64,000 nucleotides of DNA. Origin: Kriegella sp963975415 (GTDB lineage Bacteria; Bacteroidota; Bacteroidia; Flavobacteriales; Flavobacteriaceae). Positions 26,044 to 35,159 of the stretch are shown here, one piece after another. Under the pieces are notes generated by a model. It worked only from the letters and a program-made list of their open reading frames with translations. It searched no databases and was not told the DNA's origin. The stretch lies in NCBI RefSeq assembly GCF_963975415.1, contig NZ_CAXBGN010000004.1, forward strand, positions 558,001-622,000. Direction: 5' to 3'. The translations under genes were made by a program, and so were the position numbers. The first letter of the stretch is position 1; each line of letters begins with the position of its first letter.

Positions 26044-27552
26044 ATGAAACGACGAAATTTTATAAAACTAACCGGAGCTGGCGCAACGGCATTATCTCTT
26101 AAACCGCCTTATGAACTTATCGATGACCGACCGGCAATGTTCAGTTTTCCTCAAATGGTAGGGGAAGTAACCCAATCTACGGCCATTTTACAAACGCGAC
26201 TTACGAGCATGAACGAAATGCCCAAAAATGGTTTCGATTCTGCCGAAGCGCTTCTAAGTTATGACATTCATGGAACCAGTGGCTTTGCAAAATTTGAAGT
26301 TGCGGACAATCCAAAATTCAAAAAAGCAAAAACTTCACCTTGGCTAGAGGCTACCGCTGAAAGAGACTTTGTTGTCAAATATAAAATAGAAGGACTCAAT
26401 GCTGACACGCCTTATTTTATGCGGGTAACATTTGGTCCTACTTCATCAAAAACTGGGAAAGGACCTACTAGCCAATTTTCAACCTTACAGACACCCGACT
26501 CCGAAAAACCGGTTTCATTTGTGGCTACCTCCTGCATGAATTTGGGTAAATTTTTTCTGGGAGGAGGGGCACTTAGGGCGGGAAGCAGAAGTAAGGCCGC
26601 AGAAGGTGACGATCAAAGGTTAGGGTTTCCGGCCTTGGAAGTCATGTCTAAATTACAACCTAATTTTTGGGTTCAAACGGGCGATACCGTTTACTATGAT
26701 TACCCAAATACGGGCATAGCAAAAACACTTCCTGAGTTACGTGCCAAGTGGCATCGCCAAATGGCCATGCCCCGTATGAAGCATTTTTTGGAAAATGTGC
26801 CGGTTTACCTCATGAAAGATGATCATGAGTACCGATATAATGATAGTGACAACGTAGAAAATGGCAAAGAGCCTTCACCAAGTTTGGCCAGAGCCACTTT
26901 TTTGGAACAGGCACCGATAGCGGTTTTTGAAGATGATAGTGCAGTAACTTACCGTACCAGACAGGTAAACAAACACCTCCAGATCTGGATGCCGGAAGGA
27001 AGGGATTACAGGGACCCTAACGACGCTCCGGACGGACCCCATAAATCTATTTGGGGAAAAGAACAATTAGACTGGATAAAGAAAACCTTACTTGCCAGTG
27101 ATGCCACTTTTAAATTGTTCATTGTCGCTTCACCGCTTGTTGGTCCCGATGACGCCACAAAACATGATAACCACGTTAGTTATGGTGGTTTTCAACAGGA
27201 ACGCGATGCCTTTTTCCATTGGTTGAAGAAACATAATTTAGACAGCAATTTCTATATCATAACCGGAGATCGCCATTGGCAGTACCATTCTATCCATCCT
27301 GCCGGTTTTGAAGAATTTGGGACGGGAACCCTAAATGGTCAAAATTCAAGACCTGGCAGAAAGCCCGGAGACCCAGGTTCAACAGACCCGTTAGGTTTTA
27401 TTCGACAGCCCTACATACAAGAAAATCCCATTGGTGGATTTTTACATATTAAAGTGGCGCCTTCGGAAAATGGAACAGGTGTGCAACTTACTTTTGATAC
27501 TATTGATGAAGAAGGAAATTATCTTAACACAGCAGTAAAAGATGCACAGTAA
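26044..27552 (+). CDS. PhoD-like metallophosphatase with Tat signal
   Basis: A 502-residue exported phosphatase/phosphodiesterase of the PhoD type. The N-terminus MKRRNFIKLTG is a twin-arginine signal (RRNFIK), so it would be exported folded with its metals. A beta-sandwich N-domain (about 30-150) precedes the metal-binding core, where I see Asp214 in GDTVYYDYP, Asp259-Asp260-His261-Glu in KDDHEYRYND and Asp409-Arg-His411 in GDRHWQYHS. It closes the operon 44 nt after the sulfatase. In this setting it might remove a phosphate or other ester from a glycan, or scavenge phosphate; the sequence does not decide between these. Confidence 0.87.
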   Translation: MKRRNFIKLTGAGATALSLKPPYELIDDRPAMFSFPQMVGEVTQSTAILQTRLTSMNEMPKNGFDSAEALLSYDIHGTSGFAKFEVADNPKFKKAKTSPWLEATAERDFVVKYKIEGLNADTPYFMRVTFGPTSSKTGKGPTSQFSTLQTPDSEKPVSFVATSCMNLGKFFLGGGALRAGSRSKAAEGDDQRLGFPALEVMSKLQPNFWVQTGDTVYYDYPNTGIAKTLPELRAKWHRQMAMPRMKHFLENVPVYLMKDDHEYRYNDSDNVENGKEPSPSLARATFLEQAPIAVFEDDSAVTYRTRQVNKHLQIWMPEGRDYRDPNDAPDGPHKSIWGKEQLDWIKKTLLASDATFKLFIVASPLVGPDDATKHDNHVSYGGFQQERDAFFHWLKKHNLDSNFYIITGDRHWQYHSIHPAGFEEFGTGTLNGQNSRPGRKPGDPGSTDPLGFIRQPYIQENPIGGFLHIKVAPSENGTGVQLTFDTIDEEGNYLNTAVKDAQ

Positions 27553-27601
27553 GCTATACATTTCTAAACGGTAATCGGTATAATTTCTAATGCAAAATAA
27601 G

Positions 27602-27627
27602 CGGGGCTACTTTTAAGAGTAGCCCCG
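27602..27627. terminator. Bidirectional terminator hairpin between convergent operons
   Basis: A perfect 10-bp GC-rich stem, CGGGGCTACT (27602-27611) with AGTAGCCCCG (27618-27627), encloses a 6-nt loop. It lies between the phosphatase gene ending at 27552 and GH95-3 ending at 27675 on the other strand. It can stop transcription from both sides. Confidence 0.75.
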
Positions 27628-27674
27628 TTCGTAATTATAATCTAATGCTATGAGATAATATATCTAGAACCTAT

Positions 27675-30095
27675 TTAGAAAAGTAGTTCTCTGGTTTCTC
27701 CGGATTTTAGTTCTACGCTTCCGGTCTTACCTCTTGCAGTAACAGTACATGTCCCGCCTTTTTGTGATGAAATTTGCACGGTTAACTTAGATGCGTTCCA
27801 CTCCATAGCGATTTCAAAACCTCCTCTTGCCTTAAGACCTGATACCTTGCCGCTATCCCATTGCGTTGGTAAGGCAGGTAATAGGTCTAGAATATAATTT
27901 CCGTCTTCCGTCTTTCTGTAGCTTTGTATCAGCATTTCGGAAATACCCGCGGTAGCCCCTAAATTACCATCAATTTGAAATGGTCCAATAGTATTCATCA
28001 AACTTGTCTTCTTTCCACGTGTCAGCAAAGTCTCGAGACTCTTATACGCCTTTTCGCTCTCCTTTAGCCGGGCATGCATTAATTGGGCATGGGCATGGGC
28101 CCACCCCATTCCGCCATGACCGTTCTGCTCTCTCCATGTCAAACTTTTACGTACCGCCTCATACAAATCAGGTGTTTCTTCCGTGATAAGCGAAAACGGG
28201 TGTAGCCCAAGTAGATGCGATAAATGTCGATGCCCCGGTTCCTTTTCCTCCAAGGGTTGGCGCCATTCCATCATTCTTCCATTACTGGCATCGATAGGCA
28301 AGCTAGGCAAGGCTTTTTTGGCCTTGACAATCCGGTCAGACAAACTATCATCCTTATTTCCTAAAATGGAGTTGGCTTCTAAAGTTGCTTTGAATACCGC
28401 CTGTATGATGGAAAGATGATAGGTCGATGTCGTGGTAATTCGCATCATTTCACCGGTATTGGGATCCTTATATTGATTTTCAGGGGAAGCCGAAGGCAGA
28501 AAATGAAGCACGCCTTCGGTATCTTCAACCAAAACATCCAATATAAACTCACTAGCCCCGGCCAATAGGGGGTATAATCGTTTCTCTAAAAACACCTGGT
28601 CTTGCGTAAACTCATAATGGTCCCACAGGTTCATGACCATCCAAGCGCCAGGCAGTGCATCTAAAACCGCATTATTGAATTGTGAAGACAAGGTCGATGC
28701 CGAAGGAGTCACCCTTCCGAAGGGGTTGGAGGCGTGGTGCGAAAACCATCCATCGGAGCCGTACATTTCCTTTGCCAGAGGTTTACTCGTTTCTGTAATA
28801 AGCTCAAACCAATTAACCAACGGGGCCATAGTTTCTGAAAGGTTGGTCACATCGGCAGGCCAGTAGTTCATCTGCAAATTGACATTTAAGTGATAATCGG
28901 CTTCCCAAGGAGCCCACATTCGTTCGCTCCACTTTCCCTGTAAATTGGCCGGAAGTATGGCAGGGCCCCGTGAACTTCCCATCAATAAATACCGTCCGAA
29001 CTGAAACAATTGCACGGGCAAGCCATTATCTTTTGCGCCATTCTTAAATGCCAATAATCTTTCATCCGTTGGTAAAGAATCGTTGGGCGATGCACCTAGT
29101 TCAAACTGTACACGAGAGAACATTTCAGAATGCTCTTCACTATGATGCTTCTTTAACTGTTGCCAAGATTTGCCGTCGGCATTTTTCAGTATTTCCCTAA
29201 CCTTTTTTTCAGGGTCGATAGCCGGATCAAAATTTAACCGGGAAAGGTTGTAATTGGTTGCGGCAGTATACTTAATCAGTACTTCGTCGGCATTTTCGAT
29301 GACTAGTTCCTTAGCCAAATTTCGCACATTCCCGTTTACGGTTTTAGCATGAAGCCCAGCAGCGAAGCTCATGTGTTTTCCGCCTTTTCCTGATCCCCCG
29401 GCATTGTCGTCGCGGGCTTCCGGCGCTTCTATATCCACAATTTGACCGATCATGCGAAGTTTTCCGTCGGGTTCGGCCATAATTCGAACATCTTTCGGGC
29501 GTTCAAGTGAAATGGTACAGTTTATTTTCTTACTGCCAGAGGCCGAAAGCCGGATAAAAAGAGCGTCATCTTCGGTAGAAATAAATGACTCACGCAAAAT
29601 TTCGGCATCTTCAATACGATAAGACACGCTACTGATACCCGTTTGTAAATTCAATTTTCGCTTATAATCGGAAACATGGGTCGAATCTGCAAAACGTATC
29701 AATAAATCACCTAAAGGTTCATAGGACCTAAAGGACGTTGGCGTTGCGGTCAAGTTTTCCAGTCCAAACTCATGCGCCTCAACCTTTTTACCTTGCAACA
29801 GCAATTCCTGTACCTTGGTAAGATTGGCCCTGTAATCGTCTGCACGAGGGTTACTGGGTGTTCCTGCCCACAAACTCTCTTCGTTTAGCTGAAATTTCGC
29901 TACGGTAGTACCTCCGAAGTTCATTGCCGCAAGCCGACCATTACCCAATGGAAAGGCATCTGTCCATTTTTTTGCTGGATTTTTATAGCAAAGCACGAGA
30001 TCATTGTCCAATTCGTCCTCGGCCTTTTGAGTGCATCCTATAAAAGGAAACAGCAAGAAAATACAAACTAATTTATATATGTTCTTTTTGATCAT
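27675..30095 (-). CDS. GH95 glycoside hydrolase, His-type: probable alpha-L-fucosidase (GH95-3), lipoprotein
   Basis: An 806-residue lipoprotein (lipobox FIGC) of GH95. The N-domain begins at LCYKNPAKKWTDAFPLGNGRLAAM. Catalytic residues are in place: Asn404 and Asn406 in YHLNVNLQMNYW, Glu539 in ASPENQY and Asp709 in FQIDGNLG. His402 stands two before the first Asn, the state I associate with L-fucose specificity. A departure from the other copies is GWAHAH where they have GWSRAW or GFSRGW; this segment probably lines the active site and may alter aglycone use. The gene is last in the minus-strand operon, 10 nt after GH95-4. Two adjacent different GH95 enzymes suggest different linkages or sulfation states of the fucose. 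Confidence 0.91.
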   Translation of the reverse strand: MIKKNIYKLVCIFLLFPFIGCTQKAEDELDNDLVLCYKNPAKKWTDAFPLGNGRLAAMNFGGTTVAKFQLNEESLWAGTPSNPRADDYRANLTKVQELLLQGKKVEAHEFGLENLTATPTSFRSYEPLGDLLIRFADSTHVSDYKRKLNLQTGISSVSYRIEDAEILRESFISTEDDALFIRLSASGSKKINCTISLERPKDVRIMAEPDGKLRMIGQIVDIEAPEARDDNAGGSGKGGKHMSFAAGLHAKTVNGNVRNLAKELVIENADEVLIKYTAATNYNLSRLNFDPAIDPEKKVREILKNADGKSWQQLKKHHSEEHSEMFSRVQFELGASPNDSLPTDERLLAFKNGAKDNGLPVQLFQFGRYLLMGSSRGPAILPANLQGKWSERMWAPWEADYHLNVNLQMNYWPADVTNLSETMAPLVNWFELITETSKPLAKEMYGSDGWFSHHASNPFGRVTPSASTLSSQFNNAVLDALPGAWMVMNLWDHYEFTQDQVFLEKRLYPLLAGASEFILDVLVEDTEGVLHFLPSASPENQYKDPNTGEMMRITTTSTYHLSIIQAVFKATLEANSILGNKDDSLSDRIVKAKKALPSLPIDASNGRMMEWRQPLEEKEPGHRHLSHLLGLHPFSLITEETPDLYEAVRKSLTWREQNGHGGMGWAHAHAQLMHARLKESEKAYKSLETLLTRGKKTSLMNTIGPFQIDGNLGATAGISEMLIQSYRKTEDGNYILDLLPALPTQWDSGKVSGLKARGGFEIAMEWNASKLTVQISSQKGGTCTVTARGKTGSVELKSGETRELLF

Positions 30096-30105
30096 CTTGA
30101 AAATC

Positions 30106-32538
30106 TTAAAATTCCGTAAGTGTTTGTTTTTCTCCCGCGGTCAATTGCAAGTCTTTTATCAAGTTTCCTTTTTGAATTGTACAAGAACCATCTTTTTGGG
30201 CTGTAACGGATAGCGATTTTAATTTTCCGTTCTCCCAAGTTAAGTCTACTTCAAAACCGCCTCTTGCTTTTAAACCGGAAATAGAACCTGTATTCCATTC
30301 TGATGGTAATGCAGGTAACAAGTTTAGTATGGCATTTCCATTTGTATCCGTTTCATGACTTTGCAATAGCATCTCTGCAATACCCGCCGTACCTCCAAAA
30401 TTACCATCGATTTGAAAAGGAGGATGGTAATCGAACAAATTGGTTGCCGTTGACTTGGCGAGCAGGGCTTTGATATTCTCGTAGGCCTTTTTCGCATTGC
30501 CAAGGCGTGCATAAAAATTAATAATCCATGCCCTACTCCATCCGGTATGGCCGCCGCCATTAGCCAACCGATGTTCAATACTTCGGTTTATCGCATCAAT
30601 ATAATATGGAGTCTTCTTTGCGTCAAACTGGCTACCAGGATATAATCCGTATAAATGACTCAGGTGACGGTGCCCCTTATCGACTTCATTAAACTCTTGT
30701 GACCATTCCATCAAACGACCATCAGAACCTATTTTTGGTAACGAAAGATTGGCTAGTGCCACGCTGACTTGGCTCACAAACTCATCTTCAATATTCAATA
30801 TTTTTGCCGCCTCTAAAACATTGGTAAAATTGTCCCAGATAATTTCTTGATCCATGGCATTCCCCATGTCTACATTGGCAAATTCCTCAGGACTCTTAGG
30901 CGTATAAAATTTATTCTCAGGGGAAGTAGACGGTCCAGAAACCAATTTACCCGACCTTGGGTCGGCAACCAACCAGTCTAACATAAACTTGGCAGACTCT
31001 TTCATTATAGGATAAGCCTGATTCTCTAGAAAACCCAAATCTCCCGTGAATCTGTAGTGCTCCATAAAATGACGTGTACACCAAGCTCCGCCCATTGGCC
31101 ACATTCCGTATTGTACTTTTCCAATTGGGGCGGTCCAGTGCCATACATCGGTTGTATGGTGTACTACAAAACCGTCACTATTGTATACCTCATTTGCGGT
31201 TTTTTGACCTGAAGGCACCAAAGATTCTATAAATTCAAAAAAGGGTTCATGACACTCCGAAAGATTAGCAACTTCCGCTGGCCAATAATTCATTTGCATG
31301 TTTATATTGGTGTGATAGTCACTATTCCATGGCGCTGCTATATGATGGTTCCATATGCCCTGTAAATTGGCAGGCAAGCTTCCCGGTCTTGATGACGATA
31401 TCAACAAATACCGGCCAAAATGAAAATAAAGCTCCATTAAACCAGAATCATCGGCACCATTAACCACCGATTCCAAACGCTCATTAGTCGGTATGTTTAT
31501 ATTATCAGAATCTCCCAAATCAATGGAAACCCGATTAAAATATGCTTGATAATCAGCAACGTGCTCTTCCTTTAATTTCTTGACTGACTTTTTCGCCGTT
31601 TTTTTCAAAATGGAAGCACAGATACTACTTAAATTATCTTTTAACGGAACAAATGGATCCTCTTTGTTATAGTCCGTTTTTGCCGATATAAAAAGAACAA
31701 CGGAATTTGCTTTGGTAATTTTGATAGTCCCATCTGCTGCGGTCATATCACCACCTTTTGGAACCGCCATTACCTGAGTTTCATATTTGACTCCGAGATG
31801 CTTGCCCTTTTGACTTGCCCGACCCCACATTTTTAATCTATTCTTACCCACATTCGCGACCTCAAAATCTGCGGCACGATTCATTTTAAGCTCTAAGGAA
31901 ATAGCATAAGACTGGTCTGCAGTAATCACAACCACGATGGTATTCTCGACAGCACTGGAAAAATATTCCCTAGTATATTCTACTCCATCAACAGTGAAAG
32001 TGGTTCTTGCTATTGCTTGTTTCAAATCTAGCTCTCTTTTGTAATTCGAAGCCTTTCCCGAAAATTCAAAATCAAGGCGTAAATCGCCCAGGGGTTGATA
32101 GCTTCGAGGGGCTATACGTGGACCCATCACGCTATCTTGCATAATCTTATTGGCGGCTACATAATCACCTTGAAAAATCAATGCCCTAGCCTGTTCAATA
32201 GACGAAAACGCCCCTACACGGTTTTCAGGTATTGGAGGTCCCGCCCAAACGGACTCCTCATTTAATTGCAAATGCTCATTTTCCACACCACCAAAAATCA
32301 TAGCACCCAGTTTGCCATTTCCGATGGGCAGTGCCTCCATCCAATTTGCAGCAGGCTGCGTATACCACATTGTTGTATTGGGCTGCATGTTTGTATCGGA
32401 CGATTGTGCAACCAAACTTTGTTGCCCGAACAAAACAGCATATAAGATTACCAAAAGGTTGGTCATTACACCGTATCTAAAATTTTTAAAATTCAAATAC
32501 CTAGCATTGTTGAATAAATAGCCGAATGTCATGTTCAT
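30106..32538 (-). CDS. GH95 glycoside hydrolase, His-type: probable alpha-L-fucosidase (GH95-4)
   Basis: An exported GH95 enzyme with a signal peptide ending in SLVAQ. The start is uncertain. The frame extends to 32592 (a GTG then an ATG) but that overlaps the GH2 stop. I chose the ATG at 32538, 10 nt after GH2; the ATG at 32466 would give the most compact signal peptide. Counting from 32538, the catalytic residues are Asn411 and Asn413 in YHTNINMQMNYW, Glu541 in TSPENKF and Asp711 in FQIDGNFGG. His409 marks it as the same pocket type as GH95-3. The segments HRHLSHLYGLYPG and GHTGWSRAW are fully canonical. It is co-transcribed with GH2 and GH95-3, and would expose the galactose chain to the GH2. 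Confidence 0.91.
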   Translation of the reverse strand: MNMTFGYLFNNARYLNFKNFRYGVMTNLLVILYAVLFGQQSLVAQSSDTNMQPNTTMWYTQPAANWMEALPIGNGKLGAMIFGGVENEHLQLNEESVWAGPPIPENRVGAFSSIEQARALIFQGDYVAANKIMQDSVMGPRIAPRSYQPLGDLRLDFEFSGKASNYKRELDLKQAIARTTFTVDGVEYTREYFSSAVENTIVVVITADQSYAISLELKMNRAADFEVANVGKNRLKMWGRASQKGKHLGVKYETQVMAVPKGGDMTAADGTIKITKANSVVLFISAKTDYNKEDPFVPLKDNLSSICASILKKTAKKSVKKLKEEHVADYQAYFNRVSIDLGDSDNINIPTNERLESVVNGADDSGLMELYFHFGRYLLISSSRPGSLPANLQGIWNHHIAAPWNSDYHTNINMQMNYWPAEVANLSECHEPFFEFIESLVPSGQKTANEVYNSDGFVVHHTTDVWHWTAPIGKVQYGMWPMGGAWCTRHFMEHYRFTGDLGFLENQAYPIMKESAKFMLDWLVADPRSGKLVSGPSTSPENKFYTPKSPEEFANVDMGNAMDQEIIWDNFTNVLEAAKILNIEDEFVSQVSVALANLSLPKIGSDGRLMEWSQEFNEVDKGHRHLSHLYGLYPGSQFDAKKTPYYIDAINRSIEHRLANGGGHTGWSRAWIINFYARLGNAKKAYENIKALLAKSTATNLFDYHPPFQIDGNFGGTAGIAEMLLQSHETDTNGNAILNLLPALPSEWNTGSISGLKARGGFEVDLTWENGKLKSLSVTAQKDGSCTIQKGNLIKDLQLTAGEKQTLTEF

Positions 32539-32548
32539 AAACTGTTTA

Positions 32549-35038
32549 TTAAATTGATTTTGCACTAACGGAAGCACTTGCCAAGCCATCACTTTCAGCA
32601 GTTATACTAAATTTCCCTGCACTTTTAGTTGTTTTTACAATGATTAGGCATTTACCGTTAAAAGCTGTTCTTGTATCACCAAAGAAACTCTCCTCACTTT
32701 TTGGGTCTCCGTTATCAACTGCTAAAATTGTAGCTTCACCGGTCACCGTAAATTTTATTTTATTTAAAGCGTCCGGCACAAAATTGCCTTCCTTATCCAA
32801 GATATTCACCTCAACATGTACTACATCCTCTCCATTTGCATTAACCGTATCACTATCTGCTAACAATTCTATTTTGGATGCCTTCCCAGCAGTAACGATC
32901 ACTTTTTCGGTTACTACTTTGCCGTCGATCATTCCCTTGGCCGTTAATGTTCCAGGCGTGTACGGTACTTTCCAAACCAAATCCATTTCATCACCCATTT
33001 CTTTTGTTCCCAAGGATTTTCCGTTTAAAAACAGCTCAACACTGTCACAATTAGAATAAGCTACTACAGGTATTTTTACCCCTTCTTTTCCTTCCCAATT
33101 CCAGTGCGGAAGTATGTGTACCATAGGTTCTTCGGTCCACTGGCTTTGGTAAAAATAATAGGTATCCTTTGGAAAGCCACACATATCGATGATGCCGAAA
33201 TTCCAAAGTTTGGCGGGCCATCCGAACATTGATTCCCCCAAATAATCAAAACCGGTCCACCTGAACTCACCGGCCATATATGGTAAATCTCTTGTCAATT
33301 TCCATGAATCCCTGGCAGAAATACGCACCATTGAATTGTCATAGGAAGAACTATAATATTTACTTATTTCACCAAACACCTCTTCTTCGGCCAAATCGGG
33401 AACCTTCATAATACCCCCTAAAGGATTTTTTCCCCTATACCAACTCTGGCTTTGATAAACACCACGGGTCTGAAACGTATGCGGCACTTCCGTTGCTATG
33501 AATTTTCTTTCTGGATATGTTTCATGATCTTTTTGATACATAAAGACAGACCCACCACCACCATTGTAACCGGTAATATCCAAAGCACTTGCAAACCCCG
33601 TTTCATTGGCCAAATGCATATGGGTTATTCCGCAGGTGATTGGTCGGGTTGCATCATGGTCACGAACTACCGCCATAAGATTTTTTAAACGTTCGGTGCC
33701 TACCTCAAAACATGCATCGGGAATTTCGTTTCCTACACTCCACAATACAATTGAAGGGTGATTACGATCGCGTTTGATCAATTCGGTCAAATCTTTTTCA
33801 GCCCATTCCTCGAAATACAAGTGGTACCCATATTTTGCTTTTCCCTCTTTCTTTTTACGACCAAAGGGCCATGATTCCAACCACTCGTCAAACGCCTCGT
33901 CCATAACCATAAAGCCCATCTTATCGCAAAGATCCAGTAGCACTTCACTGGGCGGATTATGAGCCGTACGAATGGCGTTGCAACCCATTTCCTTTAAAAT
34001 TTTCAGTCTTCGTTCTAGCACCTTGTCGTTCATAGCAGCACCCAGCGCCCCAAGGTCGCTATGGTTGTTGACTCCCTTTAATTTGGTATGAACACCATTC
34101 AATGTGAAACCATTGGCCACAGAAAACTCAAAAGTGCGAATACCCAAATTGGTCGATACCTGATCGATAACCTCATCGTCAACTTTCACCTCCGTTCTTA
34201 GCGTATACAAATATGGATTTTCGGGAGACCATAAATTCGGGGTTTTCACACTCATATCTTGAAGAATTTCTTCTTCCGTATTACCTAACAATTCCGTTTC
34301 AACTTCCTGTTGCACCACCAATTTCCCATTGCCACCGTAAACCGAATTGACAACGGTAAACATCTTTGTATCATTCGACTCGTTTTCAACCTTTGTTTTT
34401 ACTTGTACCGTGGCCAAGTCTTTTGATACGGTGGGTGTAGTAGCATAGACCCCATAACGTGCAATATGAAGTTTATTCGTTTTCATAAGCCAAACGTGCC
34501 TATATATTCCAGAACCCGTAAACCATCGCGCACTCGGTTCTTTTGAGTTGTCGACCCTGACCGACAATACATTATCGCCATCAAAGTTCAGGTAAGGGGT
34601 TAAATCATAACCAAAGCTAATGTAACCATACGGCCGTTTGCCCAGATAATTTCCGTTAACCCAAACTTCGCTATTCATATAAACACCCCCGAACTCTACT
34701 GTGATTTTCGAATTCGAATCAGCCTTGTCTAAGTGAAATTTCTTCCGATACCACCCAATGCCACCAGGGGCATAGGCACCTACATTTCCGGCAGGATTAT
34801 CTTTTTTAAAAGGCCCTGCAATACTCCAATCATGGGGAACATCAACGGATTTCCAGTCGGCATCATTGAAAACAGTTTCCTTGGCATCAGGAAAATCACC
34901 CTTTTGGAATTTCCAATCGAAATCGAATTTTATCTTTTGTCTGTTGTTCTCCTTTTCCGGAACTTCTCCTTTACAACTAAAAAATGCAATAGAAAATAGA
35001 ACTAAGAGAAAACGGTAAAAATTATTTTTTTTGAACAT
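32549..35038 (-). CDS. GH2 beta-galactosidase-like glycoside hydrolase, lipoprotein
   Basis: An 829-residue lipoprotein (lipobox FFSC, Cys22). The jelly-roll sugar-binding domain comes first (DWKSVDVPHDWSIAGPF, then GGVYMNSEVWVNGNYLG). An Ig-like domain and the TIM barrel from about residue 310 follow. The acid/base is Glu438 in VLWSVGNEIPD and the likely nucleophile is Glu517 in FIATEVPHTF. IRTAHNPPS and FRWTGFDYLGE are further GH2 hallmarks. Two C-terminal beta domains (about 620-829) match those of many Bacteroidota GH2 enzymes. Beta-galactosidase is the commonest activity for this architecture, but GH2 also includes glucuronidases and mannosidases. A hairpin at 35096-35125 separates it from susD3. 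Confidence 0.92.
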   Translation of the reverse strand: MFKKNNFYRFLLVLFSIAFFSCKGEVPEKENNRQKIKFDFDWKFQKGDFPDAKETVFNDADWKSVDVPHDWSIAGPFKKDNPAGNVGAYAPGGIGWYRKKFHLDKADSNSKITVEFGGVYMNSEVWVNGNYLGKRPYGYISFGYDLTPYLNFDGDNVLSVRVDNSKEPSARWFTGSGIYRHVWLMKTNKLHIARYGVYATTPTVSKDLATVQVKTKVENESNDTKMFTVVNSVYGGNGKLVVQQEVETELLGNTEEEILQDMSVKTPNLWSPENPYLYTLRTEVKVDDEVIDQVSTNLGIRTFEFSVANGFTLNGVHTKLKGVNNHSDLGALGAAMNDKVLERRLKILKEMGCNAIRTAHNPPSEVLLDLCDKMGFMVMDEAFDEWLESWPFGRKKKEGKAKYGYHLYFEEWAEKDLTELIKRDRNHPSIVLWSVGNEIPDACFEVGTERLKNLMAVVRDHDATRPITCGITHMHLANETGFASALDITGYNGGGGSVFMYQKDHETYPERKFIATEVPHTFQTRGVYQSQSWYRGKNPLGGIMKVPDLAEEEVFGEISKYYSSSYDNSMVRISARDSWKLTRDLPYMAGEFRWTGFDYLGESMFGWPAKLWNFGIIDMCGFPKDTYYFYQSQWTEEPMVHILPHWNWEGKEGVKIPVVAYSNCDSVELFLNGKSLGTKEMGDEMDLVWKVPYTPGTLTAKGMIDGKVVTEKVIVTAGKASKIELLADSDTVNANGEDVVHVEVNILDKEGNFVPDALNKIKFTVTGEATILAVDNGDPKSEESFFGDTRTAFNGKCLIIVKTTKSAGKFSITAESDGLASASVSAKSI

Positions 35039-35095
35039 GGCTGGTGCTTGTAAACTATGATACGATTAGAATTAGACGGGTTGGTCAAGAATGGC

Positions 35096-35125
35096 AAAGA
35101 GCAGAACTCGAATGTTCTGCTCTTT
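35096..35125. terminator. Strong hairpin between susD3 and the GH2 gene
   Basis: A 12-bp perfect stem, AAAGAGCAGAAC (35096-35107) with GTTCTGCTCTTT (35114-35125), encloses a 6-nt loop. The T-run is on the plus-strand side; on the minus strand, where the genes are read, only TTT follows. It lies inside an operon, so partial termination or mRNA processing is likelier than a full stop. Confidence 0.6.
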
Positions 35126-35159
35126 TTTTAGTGATTAACCATTTACTAGAATCATTTTA

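Noticed and set aside
32640..33059. A 139-codon plus-strand ORF inside the GH2 gene
   Set aside because: It is an antisense shadow of a well-supported GH2 reading frame and resembles no family.
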